64,000 bases of DNA from CALKXV01 sp964632495 (GCA_964632495.1 CAZWDS010000008.1:1-64000), one strand, 5' to 3'. Counted from the first letter of the stretch, positions 18,527 to 28,394 are shown. Translations and numbers: made by a program. Notes: generated by a model from the letters alone, not told the origin.

Positions 18527-20005
18527 CTATGCTGTGGCCGTTCTCATGCGACGCCAGAGAATATAACCGATGATCGGCGTTGCAACCAATACGGCGACCA
18601 TTCCCAGTCGTTCGGTAAACATAAAGGTGAGAGGACTGTTGCCTGCCATTGCCACGGTCTGGCCGAAGGCGTACTCAAGCGGCCCCCCAAGGATGAACCC
18701 CATCACCATGGGCATCACATCAAATTTCGCGGCGCGTGCTAACAATCCAAAGGCTCCAAACGCCACCAGCATCAGAACGTCTGTGGTGTCCGAGCGGAAG
18801 ACGTAAGCCCCTGCAAAGGCGAACATAATGACGATCGGCACCAAAAGGCCGGTCTTGATTGTGACGATGCGCGCAAAGAACGGGATCGACAGATAGCCGA
18901 TGATGACAAACATGATGTTTGCAAGGACCATGGCCACAAGGATACCGAAGACAATCGAGCCTTGTTCTTCGAAAAGCTGCGGCCCCGGCCTTAGGCCTTG
19001 CGCGACGAAGGCCCCCAACAAAATCGCCGTTACGTTGTCGCCCGGTATGCCAAGCGTCAAAAGCGGTACCAACGTGGGCCCGTTCACGGCGTTGTTCGCG
19101 GCCTCGGCGGCAGCGACGCCTTCGATTTCACCTTCGCCGAAAGTTTCGGGGTGGGACGACGCATTCTTCGCAGCCGAATAGCCCATCATTGCCGCCACGA
19201 CCTGACCAAGCCCTGGCACGATGCCAATCGAGGTTCCAATGATGGTTGAGCGACGGATGGTGGGAATGCAGCGTTTGAATTCCACCCTGTTCAAACGCTC
19301 GCCTACAAGCTTTGCGAACCCGCTGGCTTTTTCGTTCCGCATCACCGCGTAGACCAATTCAGGCAAAGCGAAGACACCGATCAGCATAGGCAACAACGGA
19401 ATGCCTGACTTCAGCTCAAAGAGACCGAAAGTAAACCGCTCGACCCCGCCGATAGGGTCGGTGCCGATCTGCGCCAGCCAAAGTCCGAACAGCATCATCA
19501 CCAAACCCTTCAGGGGATTGCTGCCCGAGGTTGCGACGATGATCACGAGGCTCATCAACAAAACGGCGAATAGCTCGGGCGGGCCGAATTGCATCACAAG
19601 TATTGCAATCGGGAAGATCAGCATGATGGTGAAAATATCGCTGAACGTATCGCCGATGACTGATGAGAACAGCGCGATGTCCAACGCTTTGCGGCTCTCG
19701 CCTTTTTGGGTCAGCTTGTAGCCATCAATCGACGTTGCTACAGCGGCCCCTGTGCCCGGCATGGACACCAGAATGGCCGGGATAGACCCGCCAAAGATGC
19801 CGCCTTTGTACACGCCCAACAGGAACGGAATGCCGACCAGAGGATCAAGGAAAAACGACAGCGGCAGAAGAATGGCCATGGCCATCAAGGTGGTAAATCC
19901 CGGCAGAGCGCCCACCAGCATGCCCGAAAACAAGCCAATCGCAATCATCACGATCGTCTCAAGCGTGAAGGCCATCATGGCCCCCTCGGCGAACTGTTCG
20001 ATCAT
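18527..20005 (-). CDS. tctA: Tripartite tricarboxylate transporter large permease
   Basis: A 492-residue integral membrane protein with about eleven to twelve membrane segments. The family motif GALPGFTTLMAMAILLPLSF (about 33-52) and the second-half repeat GIVPGLGQVVAAMMGYSAAK are clear. It carries the secondary-transport pathway together with TctB and TctC. The start overlaps the tctB stop by four bases. Confidence 0.94.
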   Translation of the reverse strand: MIEQFAEGAMMAFTLETIVMIAIGLFSGMLVGALPGFTTLMAMAILLPLSFFLDPLVGIPFLLGVYKGGIFGGSIPAILVSMPGTGAAVATSIDGYKLTQKGESRKALDIALFSSVIGDTFSDIFTIMLIFPIAILVMQFGPPELFAVLLMSLVIIVATSGSNPLKGLVMMLFGLWLAQIGTDPIGGVERFTFGLFELKSGIPLLPMLIGVFALPELVYAVMRNEKASGFAKLVGERLNRVEFKRCIPTIRRSTIIGTSIGIVPGLGQVVAAMMGYSAAKNASSHPETFGEGEIEGVAAAEAANNAVNGPTLVPLLTLGIPGDNVTAILLGAFVAQGLRPGPQLFEEQGSIVFGILVAMVLANIMFVIIGYLSIPFFARIVTIKTGLLVPIVIMFAFAGAYVFRSDTTDVLMLVAFGAFGLLARAAKFDVMPMVMGFILGGPLEYAFGQTVAMAGNSPLTFMFTERLGMVAVLVATPIIGYILWRRMRTATA

Positions 20006-20556
20006 TGCGCTACCTCTTCCGGGCCGGACATGAACCCGCCAAATGTCTCAAACACGCGTGCATAGAAAAACTCGATTGTGCTCAGCTCGGGCAGCGACAC
20101 GGCCAAGCCGCGGGTTGCGACGATATAAAGCGCGATTGGGCTGACAACCGAAACGATGCAAATCTGAGCAATCGAGCGATTTCCAGCAAGCCACGCGACG
20201 CCAACCAGTGACAACGCAGACGAAATGAAAAAGCCGAGCGGCGACATCGTCAGCGCATAAAAAATCATGATCGCGAACAGCAGCACCACACGCAGAAATG
20301 CGCCCTCTTCAAACGTTTTACTTTCGTCTGCCAACAGGGATTTGCGAAGCGCGTACAATAACATGCAGGCCAAGATCGCTAGTGCGCCCAGCACCAAAGA
20401 CGGGAACAAGGATGGCGGGATGGCGGTGAGAGAGCGTCCGAAGAGAACTTTGGGAGCTGCAACAAGGTCCGACATAAAAGCCAGCCCAAGAATGCCCAAA
20501 AGCGCCAAAAGCCCAGCTAGCCAAGCTTCTGCTGTCAAAAATTTCAGGACTCTCAC
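20002..20556 (-). CDS. tctB: Tripartite tricarboxylate transporter small subunit
   Basis: A 184-residue protein with four predicted membrane helices (about 12-34, 48-68, 87-112 and 120-155), as in TctB. The GTG at 20556 is the most upstream start that keeps the first helix; no strong ribosome-binding site is visible, so the start is tentative. It is the first gene of the leftward tctB-tctA-tctC-racemase-osmC operon. Confidence 0.88.
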   Translation of the reverse strand: MRVLKFLTAEAWLAGLLALLGILGLAFMSDLVAAPKVLFGRSLTAIPPSLFPSLVLGALAILACMLLYALRKSLLADESKTFEEGAFLRVVLLFAIMIFYALTMSPLGFFISSALSLVGVAWLAGNRSIAQICIVSVVSPIALYIVATRGLAVSLPELSTIEFFYARVFETFGGFMSGPEEVAQ

Positions 20557-20871
20557 GTCACGTACATCCGCAAACCACTCTTCGTTAGAGTTTCGCTGAC
20601 CTAAGTCAGTGGATCAAAAGAGCAGGTTCGTCCGTCAAATATGCGTCGGCATAGGCTACTACACCCTGCCCGAAGACAATTCGTACGGCCCCCTCCTCCC
20701 CGGTTTCCTATTTAGATTAAAGAGATAGAACAGCCCGTAAGGACCCGGAAACAACGTTTCATGATGGACGTTAGTGGCTTATTTGAAGGCTTGTTCCGGG
20801 CTTCACATTTGACCTTTCGGCCGCCGGGGACGACAAGGGAAAGACAGCGCGGCAATCGAAGGCGGCCCCGG
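20557..20871. promoter_or_regulatory. Divergent region between tctB and AEC transporter
   Basis: About 315 bases. It contains a small dyad CTGAC ctaa GTCAG (about 20598-20611) close to the tctB start and an A+T-rich stretch ATTTAGATTAAAGAGATAG (about 20709-20727). An alternative in-frame ATG for the downstream gene lies at 20761. No RNA gene or other ORF was supported. Confidence 0.35.
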
Positions 20872-21762
20872 GTGACATCTGAAATCCTGAATATCATTGC
20901 TCCGGTTTTCGTGGTCGCAGGAATTGGGTTTTTCCTTGAATATCGTGGGATTGGGTTCCAATCCGAAACCCTCAGCCGTTTGGCCATGCTGGTCGGAACA
21001 CCCGCCTTGGTCTTTTCGTCCCTGACCAGCACAACTTTGCCCGACGACTCGCTGGTCCGCATCGTGGTGATATCGTTGGCGGCGGTGTTTGTCGGGGGCG
21101 CACTGTCTGTGGCAATCTTGGTCGCAACGGGCATGTCGTGGCGCACCTATTTGTCTTCCCTGTCGCTGCCAAATGCCGGAAACGCGGGCTTGCCCTTGGT
21201 GTTTTTCGCTTTCGCTGAACCCGGGCTGACCATTGGAGCAGCGTTCTTCTTTATGATCGCCTTGGTGCAATACACCGTCGTTCCAGCCATCATGACAGGT
21301 GATCCGGGGCTGCGAAAACTCTTGCGCGAACCATTGGTCTGGGCCGTTGTGGCGGTGGTCGTCTTCAGAGCCACCGATATCCCGATCCCTACGATTGTTG
21401 CGAATACAACATCCCTGTTGGGTGGCATCATGATTCCAATTATGCTGATCCTGCTGGGGGGGGCTTTGGCCCGACTGAAAGTTCGGGACATCGGTCGGTC
21501 GGTGGCGCTGGCAACGGCCCGGCTGGCCGTTGGTGTGGCGACCGGGTTGATCATGGTGTTCTTGTTCAAGCTTGAGGGCGTCGAGGCTGGTGCCATTTTC
21601 CTTTTATCGGCCATGCCTTCAGCACTCGTGACCTACGTCATCGCCGAACACTATCGCCGCAGCCCCGAGCGCGTGGCCGGTGTTGTTGTCGCCTCGACTG
21701 TCTTGAACTTTGCCTGCCTGCCGTTTTTGATCAGCGGTGCGATCTATTTTGCAGGCGGTTAG
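20872..21762 (+). CDS. AEC (auxin efflux carrier) family transporter
   Basis: A 296-residue membrane protein with about ten helices in two halves, of the AEC family that includes malate and malonate permeases. The GTG at 20872 places the first helix (EILNIIAPVFVVAGIGFFL) at the N-terminus as in family members; an upstream ATG at 20761 would add 37 polar residues and is less likely. Its stop shares bases with the convergent HIBADH-like gene. A second AEC gene lies at 45310. Confidence 0.85.
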   Translation: MTSEILNIIAPVFVVAGIGFFLEYRGIGFQSETLSRLAMLVGTPALVFSSLTSTTLPDDSLVRIVVISLAAVFVGGALSVAILVATGMSWRTYLSSLSLPNAGNAGLPLVFFAFAEPGLTIGAAFFFMIALVQYTVVPAIMTGDPGLRKLLREPLVWAVVAVVVFRATDIPIPTIVANTTSLLGGIMIPIMLILLGGALARLKVRDIGRSVALATARLAVGVATGLIMVFLFKLEGVEAGAIFLLSAMPSALVTYVIAEHYRRSPERVAGVVVASTVLNFACLPFLISGAIYFAGG

Positions 21763-22625
21763 GATTTGGCCCGCGCCAAACGCGACACAGCAAGAAGCAC
21801 GCCGGAATTATCCAGATCACCTTCGCCCGCCACTTCGGCGTTCTCTAGAATCGCAAGATAACGGTCCACCATAGGCAGGTCGCCGCAATCGTTACGCGCC
21901 CCCATGTCGCGGATCAGTTTGAAATCCTTGTGGTTCTGAGAAATCCGACCAAGTGGCTTAAAGTCACGGGCCACCATCATCGGCCCCTTGGCCGCCATCA
22001 CGTCCGAGCGCGCCGCTGATTTGAGCGCTGTTTGCAAAAATGTCTCGGGATCAAGTCCCATAGCCTCGGCAAAAACCAATCCTTCGGCCACAGCGACACG
22101 GTTCAACCCAAGAATGCAATTGATGGCAAGCTTGGTTCTGTTGCCATTGCCGATTTCACCCACCCGCTCGCGATGTGGCGATATTGCATCTGCTATGTCT
22201 TCGAAGGCATCCAGACCCACCGGATCGCCCGCAAGCAGCAGAAGTGCCGTGCCCTTTTGCACTTGAAGGCTGGTGCCCGAAATGGGGGATTCCACCAGTA
22301 TGATGCTTCGGCTTTTTGCCTTGGCTTCCAACGCGGCAATCTGATCGGGATCACAGGTGCTGAGAGTGACAAGCACTTTGCCGCTGATGTCGGGGGCATC
22401 TGCGATGATATCGGCCAGTTGATCGGTGCTGAACACGGCTGACAAAAGGATGTCGCATTGCCATAGGCCAGCCGGATCGTGTAGCATTCCGCCCTTTTCG
22501 GCCAGCATGGCCTCGCGCGCGTTGTCCACATCACTCCCACAGACCTTGTGCCCCGCCGCCAAAAGACGTTCTGCCAAGGCCATACCAATCAACCCAAGTC
22601 CAAAAATTCCAACAGTTTTGGTCAT
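21759..22625 (-). CDS. NAD(P)-dependent beta-hydroxyacid dehydrogenase (HIBADH family)
   Basis: A 288-residue dehydrogenase of the 3-hydroxyisobutyrate / tartronate-semialdehyde reductase family. The Rossmann motif GIFGLGLIGMALAERL (about 6-21), substrate-binding ESPISGTSLQVQKG and the catalytic Lys in GNGNRTKLAINC (about 163-174) are visible. It is the last gene of the ten-gene leftward operon, 10 bases after the Gfo/Idh gene. GGAGGGTGCC precedes the ATG. Confidence 0.9.
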   Translation of the reverse strand: MTKTVGIFGLGLIGMALAERLLAAGHKVCGSDVDNAREAMLAEKGGMLHDPAGLWQCDILLSAVFSTDQLADIIADAPDISGKVLVTLSTCDPDQIAALEAKAKSRSIILVESPISGTSLQVQKGTALLLLAGDPVGLDAFEDIADAISPHRERVGEIGNGNRTKLAINCILGLNRVAVAEGLVFAEAMGLDPETFLQTALKSAARSDVMAAKGPMMVARDFKPLGRISQNHKDFKLIRDMGARNDCGDLPMVDRYLAILENAEVAGEGDLDNSGVLLAVSRLARAKS

Positions 22626-22635
22626 GGCACCCTCC

Positions 22636-23712
22636 TTATTTTTGGGCTGCTTTCATATCAGCCAGTTGCGCGATGGAGTGATTGGACAAAGGCAGCGAGA
22701 TCGGCTCACCAATCTCGGCAGACAGGTCTGCGGCCGAGTATGTCTCCATCACCATGCGGGCATGGGTTGCGGACACCATCACAGGACGGTCCATCAATAC
22801 ATCTTCAAGAAAGTGGATCGTTTCCGGGCCCATCTGACCCGCAAAGACGTGATCGACGTGTTCGCCTGGCATTGTTGACATCGGATACTGCGTGCCGTCA
22901 GCCACCGTGTTCAGCCAATGGTCGCGTGCCGTATCATCCAGGATCAAAGCGCCTTCGGTGCCTGTTATCTCAATCCAAGTACCGCAGTAATTTGGATAGC
23001 TGGGCGGAAGGTTCCAACCGCCGCCAACAACGACCAAAGTCCCGTCTTCCATCGTGACGGTGGACCACATGCAATCATAGGAACCGTTCAGTTCCTTCAT
23101 ATAACCATAGGCCCCCTGGCTATAAATCTTGGAGGGCTTCGTATGCTCTAACAGCCAAAACACAAAGTCCAGATCATGGGTGGATTCCATCGCCGCCGGC
23201 GAAAGCTTGACGCGGTTGGCGATTTTCGCGCCAAGGCTTCGCGACAGGTGGCGCGAAACCATGACGTTAACAACCTTGCCCAGCTTGCCCTCGGCGATGG
23301 ATTTCTTGGCGTAGGCAATCTTGGGATTGAAGCGTTGCGAATAGCCGATGGTGAACTTCACGTTCTTCTCGTCCGATAGCGCGATCAATTCGTCAGCTTC
23401 CCAGAACTCTAGCGCAATGGGTTTTTCCAACAGCACGTTTTTGCCTGCCTTCAAGCAATCCCGCGCAATCGGATAGTGCGTGCCTTCGGGTGTTGTCGAG
23501 ATATACACGACCGTGATGTCGGGATTGGCGACGATGTCTTGATAGTCGCTGGTGGCCGTTTTCGGATTGGTGAGTGCCCGCACCTCTTCAAGGCGCTCTG
23601 GCTTGATTTCACAGATGTGCAAGGCATCGACCAACGCGGATTTCGCCAAGCTTTCCGCTCGTATCCCGCCGCACCAGCCTGTGCCGATCACTGCCACTTC
23701 CGTTGACGCCAT
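22636..23712 (-). CDS. Gfo/Idh/MocA family oxidoreductase
   Basis: A 358-residue NAD(P)-dependent oxidoreductase. It has the N-terminal Rossmann motif AVIGTGWCGGIRAESL (about 8-23) and the signature LLEKPIALEFWEAD (about 95-108), then the C-terminal dimerisation sheet. It lies in the leftward GntR-linked operon between the SLC13 permease and the HIBADH-like dehydrogenase. Sugar-acid or cyclitol oxidation is typical; the substrate is unknown. Confidence 0.9.
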   Translation of the reverse strand: MASTEVAVIGTGWCGGIRAESLAKSALVDALHICEIKPERLEEVRALTNPKTATSDYQDIVANPDITVVYISTTPEGTHYPIARDCLKAGKNVLLEKPIALEFWEADELIALSDEKNVKFTIGYSQRFNPKIAYAKKSIAEGKLGKVVNVMVSRHLSRSLGAKIANRVKLSPAAMESTHDLDFVFWLLEHTKPSKIYSQGAYGYMKELNGSYDCMWSTVTMEDGTLVVVGGGWNLPPSYPNYCGTWIEITGTEGALILDDTARDHWLNTVADGTQYPMSTMPGEHVDHVFAGQMGPETIHFLEDVLMDRPVMVSATHARMVMETYSAADLSAEIGEPISLPLSNHSIAQLADMKAAQK

Positions 23713-23790
23713 AAAAATTCTCCCGTCTTTTTTTATTCACTTAGCTGAATGATCCGACCCTTCGCCAACAATCATTCCTGATGCCGGGCA

Positions 23791-25161
23791 TCAGACAAAC
23801 CCGATCAATTGCCACCAAAAATACGTCAGTGGAATGCCCAGCACCGTAACCGCCAATGCAACCCAGAGACAAAGGCGAAAAAAGACCGCGTTTGGCACTT
23901 TCGACAACGACATGGCTACGATCAGGGGCGGTGCTTGATAGGGGATCAGCGGGGTTGCGATGCCGATGATCTGGGTCATCGAGATCACTTCAAGTGACAA
24001 ACCAGTGGCTTGTGACAACGGTTCCGCAAAAGGCACCAGCACGGCAGGCGCGGCGGGGGCCGTCGTCAGATGCGATAGGATCACCGAAAACCCGTAGATG
24101 CTATAGACCGAGCCAAGTCCTCCGCCCGGATCCAGCGGCAAGGCCCCGATGACTGCGTCGGCCAAAACCTGATCCAAACCAGCGGCCCGCGCGGTGGCGA
24201 CGACTGTGACGATGGACGCAAAGAAGATAGCCGGGGTCAGATCAATCTGCTCGCGCATGGCCGTGGGTTTCAGCATGCCAAAGCGGGGCCAAATTGTGAT
24301 CGCCGCCGCCGTCAGGGCCACCCAAGCAGGTGGGATGCCGTGAATGAAATCTGTCATCCAAAGAGCGATTGCAGCCGACAAGACGAAGAGAAGTCGGCGT
24401 TGTTCCGGTTTGGCCGCTTCTTGTTCGATATCTGCCTTGTCCGTCACAATGGGCTCCCGCGTGAACCCGATCATCAACAAGACCAAAAGCGCGAAACGCA
24501 GCGCGTTCACGGGCCATTGCTGCAAAAGATACCCGGAATAGGTGCTGTGAACGCCATAAAGCTGATCCATTGCGCCGACCTGAACAATGGTGGGCAGATT
24601 AGCCGTCAGGATCGTGTAGGTCGGCAAAAGCGTCGCAGCCGCAGCCGTCGCGACCAGCCCGATCGCCCCGTTGCCATCGGGCGCAAGTCCAAGCCGTTTG
24701 GCAAAAGCTGCGGCAACCGGAATCATTACAATGATCCGGGGCATAGTCGACGGTATCAAAATCCCCAAAGCAAATCCCGCCGCCGCGATAATCAGGATCG
24801 CGCGTGGATAAGACGGGCCTGAGACGGCAATCAGGCGTTCAGAAATACGCGCGGCCAAACCGGTTGATGTGATTGCGGCGCCAAGAATGATGCCCGACAC
24901 CAGAAGCCAGAAGCCACCAGACATAAATCCTGAAAAGACAACCTCGCGCGGGACGATGCCCAAGCCAAGCGCCAACAGAAATATACCGAAAGCTGCAACG
25001 ATTTCGGGCACGGCACGTGTCGCGAAAAGCGTGATCGCGGCAGCGCCAAGGCCAGCGGCCTTCCAGACCGCACCCGCTTCTTCGGTGAACCCATAGGCGA
25101 CAAGTCCCATGCCAAGCGTAACACCGGTAACCGCGATGGTGTTTGCGGAAAGACCTGTCAT
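23791..25161 (-). CDS. SLC13/DASS-type carboxylate permease
   Basis: A 456-residue integral membrane protein with about twelve helices. The half-repeat motifs SGIILGAAITSTGLAARISE, PSTMPRIIVMIPVAAAFAKR and QIIGIATPLIPYQAPPLIV resemble the helical-hairpin Ser/Thr-Pro motifs of sodium-coupled di- and tricarboxylate (DASS/ArsB-like) permeases. It adds a second single-protein carboxylate transporter to an operon that already has a TRAP system. It lies 10 bases after the quinone-reductase gene. Confidence 0.82.
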   Translation of the reverse strand: MTGLSANTIAVTGVTLGMGLVAYGFTEEAGAVWKAAGLGAAAITLFATRAVPEIVAAFGIFLLALGLGIVPREVVFSGFMSGGFWLLVSGIILGAAITSTGLAARISERLIAVSGPSYPRAILIIAAAGFALGILIPSTMPRIIVMIPVAAAFAKRLGLAPDGNGAIGLVATAAAATLLPTYTILTANLPTIVQVGAMDQLYGVHSTYSGYLLQQWPVNALRFALLVLLMIGFTREPIVTDKADIEQEAAKPEQRRLLFVLSAAIALWMTDFIHGIPPAWVALTAAAITIWPRFGMLKPTAMREQIDLTPAIFFASIVTVVATARAAGLDQVLADAVIGALPLDPGGGLGSVYSIYGFSVILSHLTTAPAAPAVLVPFAEPLSQATGLSLEVISMTQIIGIATPLIPYQAPPLIVAMSLSKVPNAVFFRLCLWVALAVTVLGIPLTYFWWQLIGFV

Positions 25162-25171
25162 GCCTCTTGGG

Positions 25172-26146
25172 TCAAGGCAAAAGGATCGTGGACCCGGTGG
25201 TTGTTCCGGCTTCTAAATCTTTGTGCGCCGCGACAACCTCGGACAGGGGACGGCTTTGATTTATGTTTACCGTGACATGACCCGCTTGGATCATCTCGAA
25301 AACCCGACCTGCCGAATGTTCAAGATCCGGGCGCGGTCCGACATAGTTCGCCAGCGTGGGGCGTGTGAAATACAGCGACCCGCCATGTTGCAACTGGTGC
25401 GGTGTTACGGCAGGCGCTTCGCCGGTGGTGGCCCCGAAAGAGACGAACATTCCGTAGGTCGCGAGGCATGCCAAAGACGTTTCAAAAGTCGCCTTGCCGA
25501 TGCTGTCATAGACGACAGGCACCCCGGCCCCGCCCGTGATCTCTTTGACCCGCGCGACAATATCCTCGGACCGTCGATCAATGGCGTGGGCGTAGCCCAT
25601 CTGAAGTGCACGTGCGCAGTTTTCTGGCCCCGAAGTGACACCAATCATTTCTGCCCCCAGATGCTTGCCCCATTGACCAGCGATCTGACCAACGCCGCCC
25701 GAAGCCGCAAAGAACAGAACCTTGTCGCCCGGCTGGACTTTGTAAGTCCGCTCCAAAAGGTACTCGGCCGTCATGCCCTTCATCAGCGCGGCGGCGGCGA
25801 TTTCATCCGTAATGCCTTGGGGGATTTTCAGAACCCGGGCAGCAGGTGCATTACGATGCGTCGCATAAGCGCCAAGTGCGCCGCCATAAACAACCCGGTC
25901 GCCAACGGCGAGATCGGTTACGCCTTCGCCAACCGCGATCACTTCGCCCGCGGCTTCCAGACCAAGGGTCGATGGCAAGTCCATTGGATAGTGGCCCGAG
26001 CGCTGGTACACATCCATGTAGTTCAATCCGATGGCCGTTTGCCGCAGTTGCACCTCACCGGCGGCAGGTGCCGGCAGCTCCACCGTTTCAATTTGCATGA
26101 CGTCTGGCGCGCCCTGCTGGGCCATGATCACTCGGTCGGCGTTCAT
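25172..26146 (-). CDS. Quinone oxidoreductase (Qor-like, zinc-free MDR)
   Basis: A 324-residue medium-chain reductase without catalytic zinc. Motifs include GLNYMDVYQRSGHYP (about 39-53), GLEAAGEVIAVGEGV and the nucleotide-binding FFAASGGVGQIAGQWGKHLG (about 145-164). Enzymes of this type reduce quinones or enones with NADPH. It sits in the leftward operon, its AGGAGATCGAG ribosome site overlapping the DUF1330 stop. Confidence 0.9.
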   Translation of the reverse strand: MNADRVIMAQQGAPDVMQIETVELPAPAAGEVQLRQTAIGLNYMDVYQRSGHYPMDLPSTLGLEAAGEVIAVGEGVTDLAVGDRVVYGGALGAYATHRNAPAARVLKIPQGITDEIAAAALMKGMTAEYLLERTYKVQPGDKVLFFAASGGVGQIAGQWGKHLGAEMIGVTSGPENCARALQMGYAHAIDRRSEDIVARVKEITGGAGVPVVYDSIGKATFETSLACLATYGMFVSFGATTGEAPAVTPHQLQHGGSLYFTRPTLANYVGPRPDLEHSAGRVFEMIQAGHVTVNINQSRPLSEVVAAHKDLEAGTTTGSTILLP

Positions 26147-26155
26147 CTCGATCTC

Positions 26156-26461
26156 CTACTTGGTCGCGTCACCGCTTTCGACAACCACCGTTTGAACTTC
26201 ACCCGCCCCATTTGCGCGACGGAAGGCAGCGGCCTCGTTGTATTCGTCGGACTTAAAGCACGCCGTACCGGCGGCAAGGGTGGGAAATTCGATGACCACG
26301 AAACGCTCAAAATGTTCGGGGCCTTCCATGATCTCATAGTCTCCACCACGGGCCAGAACTTTGCCGCCATGTTTGGCGATGATGGCGGGGACAAGGTCGG
26401 TGTACTTTTTGTACTCGACCGGATCATTGATCTTGGAGCGAGCGATCCAATAAGCGGGCAT
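26156..26461 (-). CDS. DUF1330 family protein
   Basis: A 101-residue dimeric alpha/beta-barrel (ferredoxin-like) protein of the DUF1330 family, seen from MPAYWIARSKINDPVEYKKY and VVIEFPTLAAGTACF. The ATG at 26461 is chosen because AAGGAA lies six bases upstream; the ATG at 26467 would abut that site. The family has no firmly established reaction. It is sandwiched between dctM and the quinone reductase with gaps of 10 and 9 bases. Confidence 0.87.
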   Translation of the reverse strand: MPAYWIARSKINDPVEYKKYTDLVPAIIAKHGGKVLARGGDYEIMEGPEHFERFVVIEFPTLAAGTACFKSDEYNEAAAFRRANGAGEVQTVVVESGDATK

Positions 26462-26471
26462 GGGCATTTCC

Positions 26472-27827
26472 TTACATAAGAAGATTGGGCAACCAGTTGG
26501 CAATGCCCGGGAAGAGAACGATCAGTAGGACCGCGAACAGCATCACGAACCAATAGGGGATCGCGGAATAGAAAATGTTTTGCACACCGACCTTGTCGTC
26601 ATTGATCGCCGCCTTGACCGTATAGACCAGCAAACCGAAAGGCGGGGTTAGAAGCCCGGCTTCAATAGCGATGATGCCAACAATGGCGAAGGATAGTTGA
26701 TCAAAACCAAAGGCCATTGCGACGGGTTCAAGGATCGGAACGGTCAAAAGCATGATCGAGATCGAGTCGATGATCATGCCAAGGATGAACCAAATCAGGA
26801 TGATGATGGCCAGCACCATGAACGGCTCGAACCCCGAGTTGACGAAGAACTCGCGGATGGCATTGGTGACCCCGGTCATGGCAAGCGTGCGGGAATAGAG
26901 CGCGGCAGCGAGCAGAAGGATCATAATCGGCGCGGCGGTTTTGCCGACAGAATAGATGGATTGGACAAAATCATTCCAGCGCATCCCTTTGATCCCGGCC
27001 AGGATCAACGCAAGGGCCGCCCCCGCCCCGGCCCCTTCGGTCGGTGTGAATAGGCCAAACCAGATGCCACCCAGAACCGCGCCGATGATGCCGAAGACAC
27101 CCCCCATAGACAGGAAAAGCTGCCCGGCTGGAAGTTCGACCTGTGCGCTGTCGAACCCGTCTTCGACTTTGACGCTTTCGTGGTCGATCCGCGCGGCACC
27201 TTCGCCCACCAGCTCTGGTTTCATCAAGGCTCGGATGACGATGTACATGATGAACAGCGTTGCCAGTAGGATGCCCGGCAGAACGCCCGCAAGGAACAAG
27301 CGGCCGATGGATTGTTCGGTCAGGATGCCCCAAACGATCATCAGGACCGACGGCGGGATCAACATGCCAAGGCAGCTTGAACCGGCGATGGCCCCCAGCG
27401 AAAAGCCCCGATCATAGTTGTGGGCCTTCATCTCGGGGTATGCGATCCGGCTGAAGGCGGCGGCTGAGGCGATTGAGACGCCCGTGACAAAAGAGAAAAC
27501 CGTGTTGCCCAGCACCGTCGCAATGGCAAGACGCGCGGGAATTTTCTTTAGGCCGCGGTTGATCGCGACATAGATATCGGTGATCGCCCCAGATCGCCCT
27601 ATGAACTCGCCCATCAACATGAATAGGGGTATGACCGCAAAGGTAAAATCTCGCAGCGCCTCGGCAGCGGTAGAGGCAATCGTCGCCTCAACAATCCGCA
27701 TTTTGCCTGTGACAAGGTAGATGCCGACCAAACTGGTGATACCAAGCGCCACAGCAACGTGGACCCCAAGAAGGACAAGCCCCAGAAGAAGGACGATGAT
27801 AAGTGAGGCCGTGCCAAAGTCGAACAT
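26472..27827 (-). CDS. dctM: TRAP transporter large permease
   Basis: A 451-residue membrane protein with about twelve helices. DctM signatures seen include FVTGVSIASAAAFSRIAYPEM (split by the first helical hairpin), GMLIPPSVLMIVWGILTEQS and, in the second half, GMIIDSISIMLLTVP and GLLTPPFGLLVYTVKA. It forms the sodium-coupled transport channel with DctQ. It starts three bases after the dctQ stop. Confidence 0.95.
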   Translation of the reverse strand: MFDFGTASLIIVLLLGLVLLGVHVAVALGITSLVGIYLVTGKMRIVEATIASTAAEALRDFTFAVIPLFMLMGEFIGRSGAITDIYVAINRGLKKIPARLAIATVLGNTVFSFVTGVSIASAAAFSRIAYPEMKAHNYDRGFSLGAIAGSSCLGMLIPPSVLMIVWGILTEQSIGRLFLAGVLPGILLATLFIMYIVIRALMKPELVGEGAARIDHESVKVEDGFDSAQVELPAGQLFLSMGGVFGIIGAVLGGIWFGLFTPTEGAGAGAALALILAGIKGMRWNDFVQSIYSVGKTAAPIMILLLAAALYSRTLAMTGVTNAIREFFVNSGFEPFMVLAIIILIWFILGMIIDSISIMLLTVPILEPVAMAFGFDQLSFAIVGIIAIEAGLLTPPFGLLVYTVKAAINDDKVGVQNIFYSAIPYWFVMLFAVLLIVLFPGIANWLPNLLM

Positions 27828-27830
27828 ATG

Positions 27831-28331
27831 TCAGAGATCCATGCGTTCGACCCGAAGGTCGAAGATTTCGACGATGGCGAGAATGACGTAGTTGATCCCC
27901 GCCAGCCCTGCCCCAAAAATGATCATCCAGCGCGTGGGCCAGACCGGAACACGAAGAGCACCTTCGCCGTCGAACTCCCAATTCACGAAAGACCGAACAG
28001 CGGGTTTGATGCCTGCTTTCAAAAGGAAAAAGAACAGGAAGGCTCCTAGTGCAAAGGCGAAAATCAAAAGCGCTTTTTGCACGGGCTTTGGCATGGCCGT
28101 CACCAGAAAATCAGCGCGCAACATGGATTGGCTGCGCACCGCGAACCCGATTTGCAGGAAGACGATCATCACAACCGAATTCGCCACGATTTCTTTCGTG
28201 CCCGAAATCGGCATGTTCATCGCACGCGTGATGATGTCGGCCAATATAAAGAAGCACAGGAAAAACGCCCAGATTGCGCCAAGGATCATCAGGAATTTGG
28301 TGAGCCTGTCGCTCATTCGAACCAGCAGCAT
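27831..28331 (-). CDS. dctQ: TRAP transporter small permease
   Basis: A 166-residue protein with four predicted helices (about 14-36, 47-62, 86-104 and 130-150), the architecture of DctQ. The ATG at 28331 follows GAGGCCAAG; a second ATG five codons later is possible. It is separated from dctP by 63 bases that hold an intrinsic terminator. Confidence 0.9.
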   Translation of the reverse strand: MLLVRMSDRLTKFLMILGAIWAFFLCFFILADIITRAMNMPISGTKEIVANSVVMIVFLQIGFAVRSQSMLRADFLVTAMPKPVQKALLIFAFALGAFLFFFLLKAGIKPAVRSFVNWEFDGEGALRVPVWPTRWMIIFGAGLAGINYVILAIVEIFDLRVERMDL

Positions 28332-28352
28332 CTTGGCCTCGGCGCTTGTGCA

Positions 28353-28380
28353 AAAGGAACGCCCCGCAATCAGCGGGGCG
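28353..28380 (-). terminator. Terminator between dctP and dctQ
   Basis: On the minus strand CGCCCCGC tgatt GCGGGGCG forms a perfect 8-bp stem followed by TTCCTTTTG. Lying between dctP and dctQ, it would let the binding protein be made in excess over the permeases, as is common for TRAP operons. Confidence 0.75.
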
Positions 28381-28394
28381 CTCGGTCTTAGTGA

